Assembly: GCA_002440825.1 (NCBI GenBank)
Contig: DJVH01000013.1
Coordinates: forward strand, 41,287-105,286
Reading direction: 5' to 3'
From: Bacteriovoracaceae bacterium UBA6261
GTDB taxonomy: Bacteria > Bdellovibrionota > Bacteriovoracia > Bacteriovoracales > Bacteriovoracaceae
Length of the DNA stretch: 64,000 bases
How positions within the stretch are numbered: the first letter of the stretch is position 1; each line of letters opens with the position of its first letter. A program made the position numbers and the translations under genes. Below the pieces are notes generated by a model. It was not told where the DNA came from. It did no database searches and saw nothing but the letters and a program-made list of their open reading frames with translations. Of this stretch, positions 33,142 to 42,558 are shown piece by piece.

Positions 33142-34460
33142 TATTCGTAGCTTGGAAGACGCACAATGAAAGTCGTCATGTTGTTTTCACGGTTATAGAG
33201 GAGCTCGCCTTCATGAACATGAACCAGCCCCTGGCTGATGGAAAGACCAAGCCCGGTTCCTTTTCCGAAAGTTTTGGTAGTGAAGAACGGTTCAAAAATT
33301 TTCTTTTCAATTTCTTTCGGTACACCGGCCCCCGAATCAGAGACAGCAATGTGAATCCAGTTTTTTTCCACATAAGCGCGAACGATTATTTTTTTCACCG
33401 GGGCATTTTCAAGAGCATCAATGGCATTGTTTAAAAGATTGAGAAGAACCTGTGAAATGAAAGACGGGTAACAGATCAGTTTTGCTTTTGGATCGATTTG
33501 AATTTCAAGATCAATACCGGAATTTTTAATTCTATCAATGGCCAGGGCAAGATTTCCTTCAACTAAATCTTTCACGGAGATGGAAACCATCTGATCGCCG
33601 CGTCCTTCGCGGGCAAATGTACTAATCCCCTTCACAATCTGAGAAAGTCGAAGCAGCGTTGCCTCAACACTCTCAACAATCTGATCGCAGCGCTCAAGAT
33701 CGAGCTGATCGCGCGAAAGCAGGTTTCTCATCTGGTGCAGTTTTCCCTGAATGGTGAACAACGGATTGTTGATATCGTGAGCAAGATTGGACGCCATCTG
33801 CCCCAGTGATTGAAACTTGGCACTTTCAATCAGAAGATCGCGCTGTTTCACAACTTCACGCTGCAATTCTTCTGAAAGATGGACAAACAAAAAGGCCATG
33901 CAATAAACAAAAACTAAAACCAGTGCAAGAAAAATAAAAAACACAGATGGAAAATTAGGATGAACGCTGATCGGTTTGAAAAACGAGCCAAACTTCCAGG
34001 CACCGATTATGAAAAATAAAAAAAGGTTGCAAACAGCAATGATAAAACTAAAACCAGTGTCGAAATAAAACGCCATCATCAAAAAAACCGGCATTAACCA
34101 GATCAATCCAAAAAAACCCATTCCTTTTGGGGAAAAGGCCGTGAGATAAATCAACATGGTAATGACTGCGATCTGAAAAGTTGCGCCTATCTGAAGTCTT
34201 TTTTCAATATTGGCCTGAAGGTTTTTTAAAAAATAAAGGTGAGTAGAAAGAGTCAAAATACAAACCACGACGCCCCAGAAAACTAAATCGGATAAATCGA
34301 GAGCAATAACGGCGACAAGAAGGGCCAGGGAAGCAAGTAAACTGACAATATTTGTACCGACAATAGTTCTGGCACGATAGAGAAGCGGAGCTTCAACAGA
34401 AACACTTAATTGCGCAGGCAAAAATAAATCCAGCCAGCTCATTAATCTTTTGTAAATCAT
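33141..34460 (-). CDS. Membrane-bound sensor histidine kinase
   Basis: A 439-residue kinase. The first about 190 residues hold six hydrophobic segments with short loops, an integral membrane sensor with no periplasmic domain of size. A short helix leads to HisKA with the phospho-acceptor His in ASNLAHDINNPLFTI and a HATPase_c domain with LNLLNNAIDALE, VSDSGAGVPKEI and GTGLGLSISQGLV. The ATG at 34460 has AGAGGA just upstream; a longer frame reaches the divergent dsbD-like promoter and is less likely. No response regulator is adjacent. The stop overlaps the start of the BtuF-like gene. Confidence 0.92.
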   Translation of the reverse strand: MIYKRLMSWLDLFLPAQLSVSVEAPLLYRARTIVGTNIVSLLASLALLVAVIALDLSDLVFWGVVVCILTLSTHLYFLKNLQANIEKRLQIGATFQIAVITMLIYLTAFSPKGMGFFGLIWLMPVFLMMAFYFDTGFSFIIAVCNLFLFFIIGAWKFGSFFKPISVHPNFPSVFFIFLALVLVFVYCMAFLFVHLSEELQREVVKQRDLLIESAKFQSLGQMASNLAHDINNPLFTIQGKLHQMRNLLSRDQLDLERCDQIVESVEATLLRLSQIVKGISTFAREGRGDQMVSISVKDLVEGNLALAIDRIKNSGIDLEIQIDPKAKLICYPSFISQVLLNLLNNAIDALENAPVKKIIVRAYVEKNWIHIAVSDSGAGVPKEIEKKIFEPFFTTKTFGKGTGLGLSISQGLVHVHEGELLYNRENNMTTFIVRLPSYE

Positions 34461-34520
34461 TCGTCCTCTCTTACCCACTAGTATCAAGGACAACGGTGTT
34501 TTTGTAAATGCTCTGGACAC

Positions 34521-34549
34521 TTGTTTTTATAGGTTTTGGAGCAGATAAT
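34521..34549 (+). promoter_or_regulatory. possible promoter of the DsbD-like gene
   Basis: TTGTTT (34521-34526) and GATAAT (34544-34549) are spaced by 17 bases. Transcription would start near 34556, 27 bases before the ATG at 34583, which supports that start over the longer frame from 34508. Confidence 0.5.
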
Positions 34550-34582
34550 AGAGGCTCGTTTAACAGTGCTTCGGAGGCCTTA

Positions 34583-36796
34583 ATGCCATCTCTTTTGAAA
34601 TCATTTTTCGTTTTTTTTACGCTGGCTTTCACGTTTTCAAATGCCCGCGCTGATGAAGCTATTCCACCCTTTCCGGTAAAGCTGGCAGTACAAACTTACA
34701 GCGCTAACAATAAGAATTTCCTGGCAATCAGCTTCGAAAACCATCCTGAATGGCACACGTATTGGAAGAATCCAGGCGATGCCGGACTCGCTATCAAAAA
34801 TCAATTTAGTATCAAGAAAAAAGAAATTAAGCTCACTGAAGAAGAGTGGCCGGCACCAAAACGTTTCATCGAAAACGGGACTCAATGGGCCTATGGATAC
34901 AGCGGTTCTTACACACTTTTTTATCAGCTCGATAAAACTGATCTCAATAAATTGAGCGGAAAAGAGATTGCGCTGACTTCTTCATGGCTTGTCTGCAAGC
35001 ACGTCTGTATTCCGGGACAAAAAGAAGTTCTGTTTAAAATTGCCGGTGGAAAAATCAGTTCAACAACAGAAGGACTCCTTGCTCCTCTTTCAGATCTTGA
35101 ACTCAGTACTCGTTTGATGAATCTTCCGCAAACGATCGCGCTTCCCGATTATCTCGATTTTAAATTGTCTAAAGGAACTAAGGACAAATCACTCGTTCTT
35201 ACATATGAAGTAAAAAACAATACCGATGTTGGTTTTTTAAAAGATGCCAATCTTCTCTATTCATTTCCTTCAGCGCCTTTTGATTTCGGACACGAGAATC
35301 TGACTGTCAAAGAAAAAAGCTTATTGGGAATTGTCGAGATCAATTGGGATGGAGAATACTCAACACCACCGGAAGACCTTCCGGCCAATGGTAAATTTGC
35401 CAAGCCCCACACGATTAAATTTCTTTTCAATGATCCTATTCAACGAAAAGTTTTTGTTGTTGAAAAAAAATTTTCGGGATTTGATCTTGCGCCGGCGACG
35501 ACTTCAGCTCCTCCTGCAGGAACAACTTCAGATGTTCAGGTGAAAGCTGAAGACATGCCAAAGGCGACAACAGTCTCTGGTGCTTCTTCCAATTCTCTCG
35601 TGTATTACCTCGCCCTGGCCTTTGTCGGCGGTCTTATTCTGAACATCATGCCTTGTGTTCTGCCTGTAATTTCCATCAAACTTTTTGGTCTTGTGAAATA
35701 CAGAAGTGAATCGCGCTCAGTCATCATCCGACACAATTTTTTTTACACCCTGGGGATTCTTACGACCTTTGTGATTCTTGGCTTTATTGTCCTTGGCCTG
35801 AAATCCATCGGCACAACAGTCGGCTGGGGTTTTCAACTGCAGTCACCAAATTTTATCGCGATCATGATCGTGGCCTTGTTTATTTTTTCTTTAAATCTTT
35901 TCGGCATGTTTGAATTTGTCACTCCCGGCGGAAGACATTTGGGAAACATCCAGACCCAGGAAGGGTTTGCTGGTGATTTTCTAAGCGGAGTTCTTGCCAC
36001 AATTCTTTCAACTCCGTGTAGCGCGCCTTTTTTAGGTACAGCTTTGACTTTTGCTTTTACATCTTCAAACGCAACTATCTTTCTTATTTTTTTAATGATT
36101 GGTCTGGGCCTCGCCTTCCCTTTTATTCTCACTGGATTTTTTCCTGAAATGGTTTCTTTCCTTCCGAAGCCTGGGAAATGGATGAACAATGTAAAAAAAT
36201 TTTTAGGCCTGACTCTCATTCTCACCATGATCTGGTTGTTTGATGTTTACAACGCTTTAGTAGATGGATCATCGCAATTGATGAAACTCGGAACCGTTCT
36301 CGCTCTGATCTTTTTTGCCATTGCCGTCCGGAAAAAAGGAAAATGGATTAGCGGTGTGACTGTTCTTTGCGCTCTGTTTGTCGCTGTTAATCTTTCAACG
36401 TCGACAATTGTCGCCAGCAAGGAAGAACAAACTCCTCTCATCCGCGATAAAAAGGCCAAAGGCTTAAATTGGGAGCCTTGGTCCGTTGAAAGAATGAACG
36501 AGCACAAAGCGAATCGTCAGCAAGTGTTTATCGATTTCACAGCGAAGTGGTGTTTCACTTGTAAGGTCAATGAACGTCTGGTTCTGGATACTGAAGAATT
36601 CAAAAAATTCGTCACTGAAAACAATCTAAAACTTCTCATTGCTGACTGGACGAAACGCGATGAAGTGATCGGAAGCTTTTTAAAAGAAAATGGTCTCGTG
36701 GGCGTGCCCGCTTATTTTATTCAAAAAGAAGATGGAACTCTCGTCAGCCTGGGAGAAACGATCAGCATTGATCGAATCAAAGTTCACTTAAAATAA
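34583..36796 (+). CDS. Thiol:disulfide interchange protein, DsbD/ScsB-like
   Basis: A 737-residue inner-membrane reductase that carries reducing power from cytoplasmic thioredoxin to periplasmic thiols. A signal peptide (to about residue 23, SNARA) precedes a large periplasmic N-terminal region (about 24-320) with the pair CKHVC. The membrane domain (about 335-580, eight segments) has the paired cysteines in MPCVLPVISIKLFG and STPCSAPFLG. The C-terminal thioredoxin-like domain has WCFTCK. The long N-terminal domain resembles ScsB-type proteins more than E. coli DsbD. GGAGG lies six bases before the ATG. The gene is divergent from the histidine kinase. Confidence 0.92.
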   Translation: MPSLLKSFFVFFTLAFTFSNARADEAIPPFPVKLAVQTYSANNKNFLAISFENHPEWHTYWKNPGDAGLAIKNQFSIKKKEIKLTEEEWPAPKRFIENGTQWAYGYSGSYTLFYQLDKTDLNKLSGKEIALTSSWLVCKHVCIPGQKEVLFKIAGGKISSTTEGLLAPLSDLELSTRLMNLPQTIALPDYLDFKLSKGTKDKSLVLTYEVKNNTDVGFLKDANLLYSFPSAPFDFGHENLTVKEKSLLGIVEINWDGEYSTPPEDLPANGKFAKPHTIKFLFNDPIQRKVFVVEKKFSGFDLAPATTSAPPAGTTSDVQVKAEDMPKATTVSGASSNSLVYYLALAFVGGLILNIMPCVLPVISIKLFGLVKYRSESRSVIIRHNFFYTLGILTTFVILGFIVLGLKSIGTTVGWGFQLQSPNFIAIMIVALFIFSLNLFGMFEFVTPGGRHLGNIQTQEGFAGDFLSGVLATILSTPCSAPFLGTALTFAFTSSNATIFLIFLMIGLGLAFPFILTGFFPEMVSFLPKPGKWMNNVKKFLGLTLILTMIWLFDVYNALVDGSSQLMKLGTVLALIFFAIAVRKKGKWISGVTVLCALFVAVNLSTSTIVASKEEQTPLIRDKKAKGLNWEPWSVERMNEHKANRQQVFIDFTAKWCFTCKVNERLVLDTEEFKKFVTENNLKLLIADWTKRDEVIGSFLKENGLVGVPAYFIQKEDGTLVSLGETISIDRIKVHLK

Positions 36797-36879
36797 TCGA
36801 TCAAAATATTTTACTGCAGTCCTTGGGCCTCACTATTGCTTCGTTTTAGACTAGAGCGAACAAATCAAGGGAGGCTTTC

Positions 36880-37380
36880 GTGTTAAATCAATCAGACTTT
36901 TCAAGCAGAATCGGAGTTCGCGCAGTTGGCGCAGGTATTCTCGTTTCATTTACTGTGATGGTTCTTATGTTGTCACTCATTGCCGCCCTTGGACTCTTCA
37001 ATTTTTATCTTGATGAAATGGCGATGGCCGGTCCTTCATTCTGGATGGCCATCGCAGCAGCGTGGGCCCTCTCTATGCTTTCCGGGGGATTTGTTGCTGG
37101 TCTTGCCTGCAGGCCGCAAACTAAAACAGAAGGGATTTTAAATGCCGTCTGCGCCAATTGCGGATTCTATCTTTTGTTCGGAGTTGTTGCTCTTTTCCTC
37201 ACACCAAGAGTCATTGTGTCCTTGTTCACCATGGCCACTCCGCAGCTTTTCCTCCGGGGATTTCTGGTTGATCTCATTTGTTTTATTATTGGTGCCTACG
37301 GCGGCATTATGGCAGTGAATTTTGAGAAACACGCCATCCATCCGTTCCATAATAAAAAGCGACATTTTGTTGCAACCTGA
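36880..37380 (+). CDS. Small integral membrane protein of unknown function
   Basis: A 166-residue protein with four predicted transmembrane segments (about 15-40, 50-75, 85-110, 120-145) and a basic C terminus. The start is GTG at 36880 with GGGAGG six bases upstream. GA(V/I)-type small-residue patterns in the helices suggest tight packing. I do not recognise a named family. It stands alone, 83 bases after the DsbD-like gene and convergent with gpsA. Confidence 0.75.
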   Translation: MLNQSDFSSRIGVRAVGAGILVSFTVMVLMLSLIAALGLFNFYLDEMAMAGPSFWMAIAAAWALSMLSGGFVAGLACRPQTKTEGILNAVCANCGFYLLFGVVALFLTPRVIVSLFTMATPQLFLRGFLVDLICFIIGAYGGIMAVNFEKHAIHPFHNKKRHFVAT

Positions 37381-37415
37381 GGTCGCTACCTGAAATGAGA
37401 TAAATTAATTAAAGA

Positions 37416-38456
37416 TCAGCTTTCAAACTTCGAAGGAGAACGCATGATTTTCGTGATGACCTCCTTCGGAGGATGATTCTCATAGAGAACATCATAAACG
37501 CCGTTAAAAATCTGAGCACGGATTTCGTAGCGTTCACTGATAAAATGCGCGGCCTTTGCGGTTTTATATCCTTCGACAACCGTTCGTTGCGATTTAATAA
37601 TTTCTTCGGCCTTTCGTCCTTTGGCGAGCTCCAGCCCGAAAGTTTTATTTCTCGACAGATCTCCCGTCGTTGTCAGAATCAGATCTCCCATTCCTGAAAG
37701 ACCATAAAAAGTTTCAGGACGGGCGTTATAGACAGTTCCGAAGCGAAGCATTTCGGCAATCCCGCGCGTGATCATGGCCGCTCTGGTGTTGTGGTTGTAC
37801 CCCAGACCTTCGATAACACCGCCGGCAATGGCCAGAATGTTTTTTAAAGCACCACCGAGAAGCACACCTTTGACGTCATAGCTTGCCAGGGCCTTAAAGT
37901 ATGGAGTGTTGACCATGTCGATAACGTTCTCAAGAACTTTTTTGGATCGACCTGCAATCGTGACCAGCGTGATCTGTTCCTGCATAATTTCGTGGGCAAA
38001 AGATGGCCCTGATAGAAAGCAAAACAAATCTTTAAAGTGCGGATAGTTGTCATAGAAAAGATCATCGGATAATTCCAGCGTTTCAGGATCAATCCCTTTT
38101 GAAAGAGATAGAAGCGGCACACCTCTGACGAAATAGCCGAGAAAGCGATCGAAATTTTCTTTGAAATATTCTGCAATACCATTGGTAGGAAGAGCAGAAA
38201 CAATCAGCTCTATATCACTCGTGCTATGAGCATCGACTTCATCCCAGGAAAGAGCGGCATCGATATTGGATGCTATCTTGAGTCCCGGAAGATAAACTGA
38301 ATTCTCACCTTTTTTTATGGCGAGATAAACATCTTCAGAGCGTACTTTAAGAATCACCTTCTCAAAATTCGTCGCAAGAACCTGGGCTATCGCTGTTCCG
38401 AAAGCTCCGGCACCAATAACAAGGGCCAATTTTCTTTTCTTGGTTGTAGTTGTCAT
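37416..38456 (-). CDS. gpsA: Glycerol-3-phosphate dehydrogenase [NAD(P)+]
   Basis: A 346-residue enzyme reducing dihydroxyacetone phosphate to sn-glycerol 3-phosphate for phospholipid synthesis. The N-terminal Rossmann motif is VIGAGAFGTAIAQVLA. SLSKGID, FLSGPSFAHEI, the catalytic-lysine region LGGALKNILAIAGG and GLSGMGDLILTTTG are all present. It is the last gene of the kds operon, overlapping the DUF493 gene by four bases, which puts lipid and LPS precursors in one transcript. Confidence 0.96.
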   Translation of the reverse strand: MTTTTKKRKLALVIGAGAFGTAIAQVLATNFEKVILKVRSEDVYLAIKKGENSVYLPGLKIASNIDAALSWDEVDAHSTSDIELIVSALPTNGIAEYFKENFDRFLGYFVRGVPLLSLSKGIDPETLELSDDLFYDNYPHFKDLFCFLSGPSFAHEIMQEQITLVTIAGRSKKVLENVIDMVNTPYFKALASYDVKGVLLGGALKNILAIAGGVIEGLGYNHNTRAAMITRGIAEMLRFGTVYNARPETFYGLSGMGDLILTTTGDLSRNKTFGLELAKGRKAEEIIKSQRTVVEGYKTAKAAHFISERYEIRAQIFNGVYDVLYENHPPKEVITKIMRSPSKFES

Positions 38457-38737
38457 AGGGAGATAATTCCTTTTATCACCGAAACGCGTTTATAAACTAA
38501 AATGATCTCATCACTTGTCTGAAAAACTTTTTTGGCAGACACACTGATATATTTTCCGCCGCTGGAAGCGCGCTCATCAATATCCATTCCCTGGAGAATA
38601 AAAAGCAGTTCGTGAACGCTGCCAACCGGTACGATGAATTTAAACAGATACTCCGTCGGGAATTCGACTGTTTCATCCATAACCATTTTCAGCTTCCACA
38701 TTCTTTCGCCCAAGGCCTGATCTGGTGTTTTACTCAT
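38453..38737 (-). CDS. DUF493 (YbeD-like) small protein
   Basis: A 94-residue protein matching the small ferredoxin-like DUF493/YbeD fold: EFPTEYLFKFIVPVG near residues 25-40, and a C-terminal pair of strands, YISVSAKKVFQTSDEIILVY. YbeD-like proteins are thought to be regulatory; the function is not established. It overlaps gpsA by four bases and directly abuts kdsC with no gap, inside the kds operon. Confidence 0.82.
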   Translation of the reverse strand: MSKTPDQALGERMWKLKMVMDETVEFPTEYLFKFIVPVGSVHELLFILQGMDIDERASSGGKYISVSAKKVFQTSDEIILVYKRVSVIKGIISL

Positions 38738-39298
38738 TTAAAACTCCAGAACCTTCACAGGCAAATTCTGAGCGTAGCGAAGAATGTCCATTACTTCGCG
38801 CGCGCAGGCATCTCCTGCTTCCCGGTGAGTGATATAGTCACAGATTTCCTGAATTTCATAACTCGCATTGGGAACCGTCGCTGAAAAGCCCACTCTTTTT
38901 AAAAGCGGAACATCGATAAACTCATCGCCCATAAAAAGAATTTCTTCGTCTTTAAAGCCCATTGCAAGGACTTCTTTATAAGCTTCGCGCTTATCTTCGT
39001 TGCCGAGAAAAACAAAATCGAGTTTCAGTGTTTCGACAAAACGCTTGCGAAGACCTTTGCTGTCTCCGCCGGAAATAATGCCGACTTTAATACCTGCTTC
39101 TCTTAAAATTTTAAAACCGTAACCATCGTGGATATGGCAAGTCCGGTTGAAACCGATTTCTTCGCCCCACCAGGCAATTCCTCCATTGGTGAGAACGCCA
39201 TCGATATCAAAAATGCATACCTTGATTTTAGAAAGCTTGTCTTTAAATTGCTCAGCTGTTTCCTTCAGTCTGACTTTTTCGTACATTGGCTTTGCCAT
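38738..39298 (-). CDS. kdsC: 3-deoxy-D-manno-octulosonate 8-phosphate phosphatase
   Basis: A 186-residue HAD phosphatase of the KdsC type, releasing Kdo from Kdo-8-phosphate. Motif I is VCIFDIDGVLTNGGI, II is GIISGGDSKGL, and IV is FMGDEFIDVPLLK. The absence of a cap domain and the length are typical of the tetrameric KdsC family. Its start codon overlaps the kdsA stop (TAATG), consistent with successive steps KdsA then KdsC. Confidence 0.94.
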   Translation of the reverse strand: MAKPMYEKVRLKETAEQFKDKLSKIKVCIFDIDGVLTNGGIAWWGEEIGFNRTCHIHDGYGFKILREAGIKVGIISGGDSKGLRKRFVETLKLDFVFLGNEDKREAYKEVLAMGFKDEEILFMGDEFIDVPLLKRVGFSATVPNASYEIQEICDYITHREAGDACAREVMDILRYAQNLPVKVLEF

Positions 39299-40098
39299 TA
39301 CACTACCTCGTAAATTTTCAGCAGTTGCTCGACAATGCCTTTGATGGAATCAAGCGGAAGACTTGTCGAAGCATCAGAAAGAGCTTTGTCCGGATTTGGA
39401 TGGCATTCCATAAAGACGCCGTCTGCGCCTGCAGCGACAGCTGCTTTGGCAAGCACAAAAATCTGTTCGCGCTTCCCGCCCGTTGCTGTTCCAAGACCAC
39501 CTGGTCTTTGTACGCAATGAGTGGCATCGTGAACAGCTTTCACACCGAAGCTTTTCATGATCTGGAACGAGGCCATATCAACGACGAGATTATTGTAACC
39601 AAAACTCGAACCTCTTTCAGTCAGCATGATCTGGGACTTCGGAAGAAAAGTGGTCGCTTTATCAACGATGTTTTTTGTTTCTTCAGGAGAAAGAAATTGT
39701 CCTTTCTTCACTTTTAAAATGCGTCCGTATTTCGCACACGCTTCAGCACCGGCCGCAATCATGTCCGTCTGACGGCAAAGAAAGGCAGGGACCTGAAGAA
39801 CGTCGACGACAGTCGCAAGCTTCATGGCCTGTCCTGCTTCGTGGAAATCAGTCAGGACCGGAAGACCAAACGTTTCTTTCACTTTAGAAAGAATGCGCAT
39901 GCCTTCATCAATGCCCGGACCGCGGTAGGAATTAATGGACGTGCGGTTCGCTTTATCAAAACTTCCCTTGTAAGTCAGAGTGATTCTGTCTTTGAACGGC
40001 TCGAGATCCTTGACGAGTTTTTCAGCAATAGTCAGGGCCAGCTGTTCACTTTCCAGAACGCATGAGCCGATATAAAAATCTAATTTTGGTTTTGTCAT
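39298..40098 (-). CDS. kdsA: 3-deoxy-8-phosphooctulonate synthase (metal-dependent type)
   Basis: A 266-residue aldolase-type barrel condensing PEP with arabinose 5-phosphate to Kdo-8-phosphate. Motifs: FYIGSCVLESEQLAL, SFDKANRTSINSYRGPG, TDFHEAGQA, TERGSSFGYNNLVVD and DATHCVQRPGG. The Cys in GSCVLES sits where metal-dependent KdsA enzymes have a ligand Cys and the E. coli type has Asn, so this one probably needs a divalent metal. It lies 10 bases after pyrG and overlaps kdsC by one base. Confidence 0.96.
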   Translation of the reverse strand: MTKPKLDFYIGSCVLESEQLALTIAEKLVKDLEPFKDRITLTYKGSFDKANRTSINSYRGPGIDEGMRILSKVKETFGLPVLTDFHEAGQAMKLATVVDVLQVPAFLCRQTDMIAAGAEACAKYGRILKVKKGQFLSPEETKNIVDKATTFLPKSQIMLTERGSSFGYNNLVVDMASFQIMKSFGVKAVHDATHCVQRPGGLGTATGGKREQIFVLAKAAVAAGADGVFMECHPNPDKALSDASTSLPLDSIKGIVEQLLKIYEVV

Positions 40099-40108
40099 CA
40101 GGTTATCC

Positions 40109-41731
40109 TTATCTGTTTTTATCCGACTCTTCTATAAACGCCTTGAAGAGAGGATGAGGTGAAAACGGTTTCGACTTAAACTCCGGATGGTACTGGCAGG
40201 CAATGAAGAACGGATGATCGTTTAATTCAATGACTTCAACCAGATTTAATTCTTTGTTAAAACCTGAAACTTTAAGTCCCGCTTTGGTTAATTTATCAAG
40301 ATACATATTGTTCACTTCAAGACGATGGCGGTGTCGTTCCTGAATTGTTTCTGCACCGTAAACTTTTCTGGCAAGAGAGCCTTCTGCCAGAGCACAATCA
40401 TAAGAACCCAGGCGCATGTTTCCGCCTTTGGCCCCGGTCGCCGACTGTCCTTCCATATAGTGAATCAAATGGGCCCCGCCTTTTTCAAATTCTTCCGACG
40501 TTGCTTCTGTGATGCCTGCTACATGACGGGCAAATTCAATGACCGAAAGCTGAAGCCCCAGACAAATTCCGAAGAACGGAATTTTATTCTGACGGGCATA
40601 TTCGATGGCCTTAATTTTCCCTTCTGTTCCTCTTGAGCCGAATCCCCCCGGCACAAGAATTCCCTGTACGCCGTTGAAAATCTCTTTAGGGTCTGCGCCT
40701 TTTTCCAGTTGTTCAGAATCGATATAGATCGGTCTGAATTTTAATTGATTGGCGATCGCCCCGTGGTTCAGAGCTTCATCCAGCGATTTATAAGATTCAA
40801 TCAGGTCAGTGTATTTTCCAACGATACCTATTTTCACTTCGCGCAGAGGATGAGTGAAGTTATAGACAACTTTTTCCAGATCGTTGATACGTGGTTCCGG
40901 AACCCAGATGCCCAGGTGTTCAGCGATCCGTTCATCCAGATTCTGCTTATGAAATTCTAGAGGCACTTTATAAATCGTATCCTGATCAATCGACTGGAAG
41001 ACATTTTTTCTGCTGACATTGCAGAAACGTGAAATTTTCTCCAGCGTGTCTTCATCCACTTCTCTATCCGATCTGCAAATGATGATTTGCGGAGAAAGCC
41101 CCTGACTCATAAGTTCTTTCACAGAGTGCTGAGCAGGTTTCGATTTCAATTCTCCGGCCGCGGCGATGTATGGAAGAAGAACGAGGTGAATAAAGAGAAC
41201 ATTGCTTGCCCCTTCATCCAGTGCCAGCTGTCTGATGGATTCAATAAATGGCAGTGATTCAATATCGCCGACTGTTCCGCCGATTTCTCCAATAAGTAAA
41301 TCAGCGTTCTCGCTCGCTCTATGAATTCTTCTTTTAATTTCATTGGTAATATGAGGAACGACCTGAACTGTTTTTCCCAGGTAAATTCCCGCACGTTCAT
41401 TCTCGATGACTTTTAAATAAACCTGACCTGTCGTGAAATTGCTTTCGCGTTTTAATGTTAGAGACGTAAACCGCTCATAGTGACCAAGATCGAGATCTGT
41501 TTCCGCCCCATCGTCTGTGACAAACACTTCTCCGTGCTGAGTCGGACTCATGGTTCCCGGATCGACGTTGATGTACGGATCCATTTTTAACATCGCAACT
41601 TTTATACCTCTTCTTTCAAGCAGGCTTGCGATACTTGCAGCGGCAAGGCCTTTTCCAAGCGAACTTGCTACACCGCCTGTGATAAAAATAAATTTCTTCG
41701 GCTTCTTGGACGTTTCATTATGATTTGCCAT
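40109..41731 (-). CDS. pyrG: CTP synthase
   Basis: A 540-residue enzyme making CTP from UTP with glutamine and ATP. The N-terminal synthase domain has FITGGVASSLGKGLAAAS, MDPYINVDPGTM and GEIGGTVGDIES. The C-terminal class I glutaminase domain has its nucleophile in GICLGLQLSVIEFARH and YHPEF. It sits between kdsB and kdsA, overlapping kdsB by 14 bases. KdsB consumes CTP to make CMP-Kdo, so the linkage is functional. Confidence 0.97.
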   Translation of the reverse strand: MANHNETSKKPKKFIFITGGVASSLGKGLAAASIASLLERRGIKVAMLKMDPYINVDPGTMSPTQHGEVFVTDDGAETDLDLGHYERFTSLTLKRESNFTTGQVYLKVIENERAGIYLGKTVQVVPHITNEIKRRIHRASENADLLIGEIGGTVGDIESLPFIESIRQLALDEGASNVLFIHLVLLPYIAAAGELKSKPAQHSVKELMSQGLSPQIIICRSDREVDEDTLEKISRFCNVSRKNVFQSIDQDTIYKVPLEFHKQNLDERIAEHLGIWVPEPRINDLEKVVYNFTHPLREVKIGIVGKYTDLIESYKSLDEALNHGAIANQLKFRPIYIDSEQLEKGADPKEIFNGVQGILVPGGFGSRGTEGKIKAIEYARQNKIPFFGICLGLQLSVIEFARHVAGITEATSEEFEKGGAHLIHYMEGQSATGAKGGNMRLGSYDCALAEGSLARKVYGAETIQERHRHRLEVNNMYLDKLTKAGLKVSGFNKELNLVEVIELNDHPFFIACQYHPEFKSKPFSPHPLFKAFIEESDKNR

Positions 41732-42506
41732 TTAATACCTCTTCTACTCTTTTTATATCGTGGGGAACGTCGACGCCGATAACAACGGATTCAGTTTCTC
41801 TTGCACCGATTGATAAACCGATTTCAAGAGCGCGAAGCTGCTCCAGTTTCTCTTTGTTTTCCAGACGCGTTTCTTTGTGAGTGGCAAAGGCCAGGAGCGC
41901 CTTTGGTCTGTAGGAATAAACACCGATGTGCAGGAACCAATAATCACCTGCGGGATCCGGTGTAGTGTCCCGTTTGTAGGGAATGGAAGCACGGGAAAAA
42001 TAAAAGGCCCGCCCCGTTTCTTCACTCATGGCCACTTTGACTTTGTTAGGATCGAGAAAATCGCTTTCAAGACCCCATTGTTTTTTCACAAGCGTGGTGA
42101 TGTCAAACGGACTCTCCAGATGAAACTGTGCCAGCCTCACCAGATCATCTGACTCAAGAAGAGGTTCATCTCCTTGAACGTTGATGACGAGATCAAAATT
42201 TTTATGTTGAAAAAATCTTTGATAAGCAAGTTCAATTCTCAATGTTCCGCTTATGACATCGTCATCAACCCGAACAACATTGGGTGAAAAAGTTTTGACG
42301 TGATCTTCGACTTTCTGATCATCCGTGACGACATACGCTTCAAATTCGTAACCGACAGCATGGGCCTGCGAACAATTCGTCAGAACTCTCTGGATCATAG
42401 AAAGTCCGAGGATAGTGGCCAGTGGTTTTCCAGGAAAACGTGTAGAAGCAAAACGAGCGGGAATTAAAATGAGGACTCTTTTTTTGCTCACTTTAAAGGT
42501 CTCCAT
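41718..42506 (-). CDS. kdsB: 3-deoxy-manno-octulosonate cytidylyltransferase
   Basis: A 262-residue nucleotidyltransferase activating Kdo as CMP-Kdo for lipid A-core assembly. Motifs: LIPARFASTRFPGKPLA, the base-binding AYVVTDDQKVEDHV, VINVQGDEPLLE, KVAMSEETGRAFYFSR and HIGVYSYRPKAL. It is the first gene of the six-gene operon, divergent from the small secreted-protein gene at 42559. Confidence 0.96.
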   Translation of the reverse strand: METFKVSKKRVLILIPARFASTRFPGKPLATILGLSMIQRVLTNCSQAHAVGYEFEAYVVTDDQKVEDHVKTFSPNVVRVDDDVISGTLRIELAYQRFFQHKNFDLVINVQGDEPLLESDDLVRLAQFHLESPFDITTLVKKQWGLESDFLDPNKVKVAMSEETGRAFYFSRASIPYKRDTTPDPAGDYWFLHIGVYSYRPKALLAFATHKETRLENKEKLEQLRALEIGLSIGARETESVVIGVDVPHDIKRVEEVLNGKS

Positions 42507-42558
42507 AAAGGTGATAAAATCAATGGTACAATTAATCTTGTTATTATAGAGGAGACAG

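Noticed and set aside
35833..36228. A 131-codon minus-strand open frame inside the DsbD-like gene
   Set aside because: Composition (Lys/Pro/Arg-rich) is what the reverse strand of hydrophobic codons yields; no start signal.
37462..37476. Short hairpin CCTCC-TTC-GGAGG near the gpsA 3' end
   Set aside because: It lies inside the coding sequence and has no T-tract, so it is not an intrinsic terminator.
42543..42548. Perfect TATAAT on the minus strand upstream of kdsB
   Set aside because: No -35 at acceptable spacing; the best candidate (TTGGGC) is 19 bases away and lies within the divergent gene's start.
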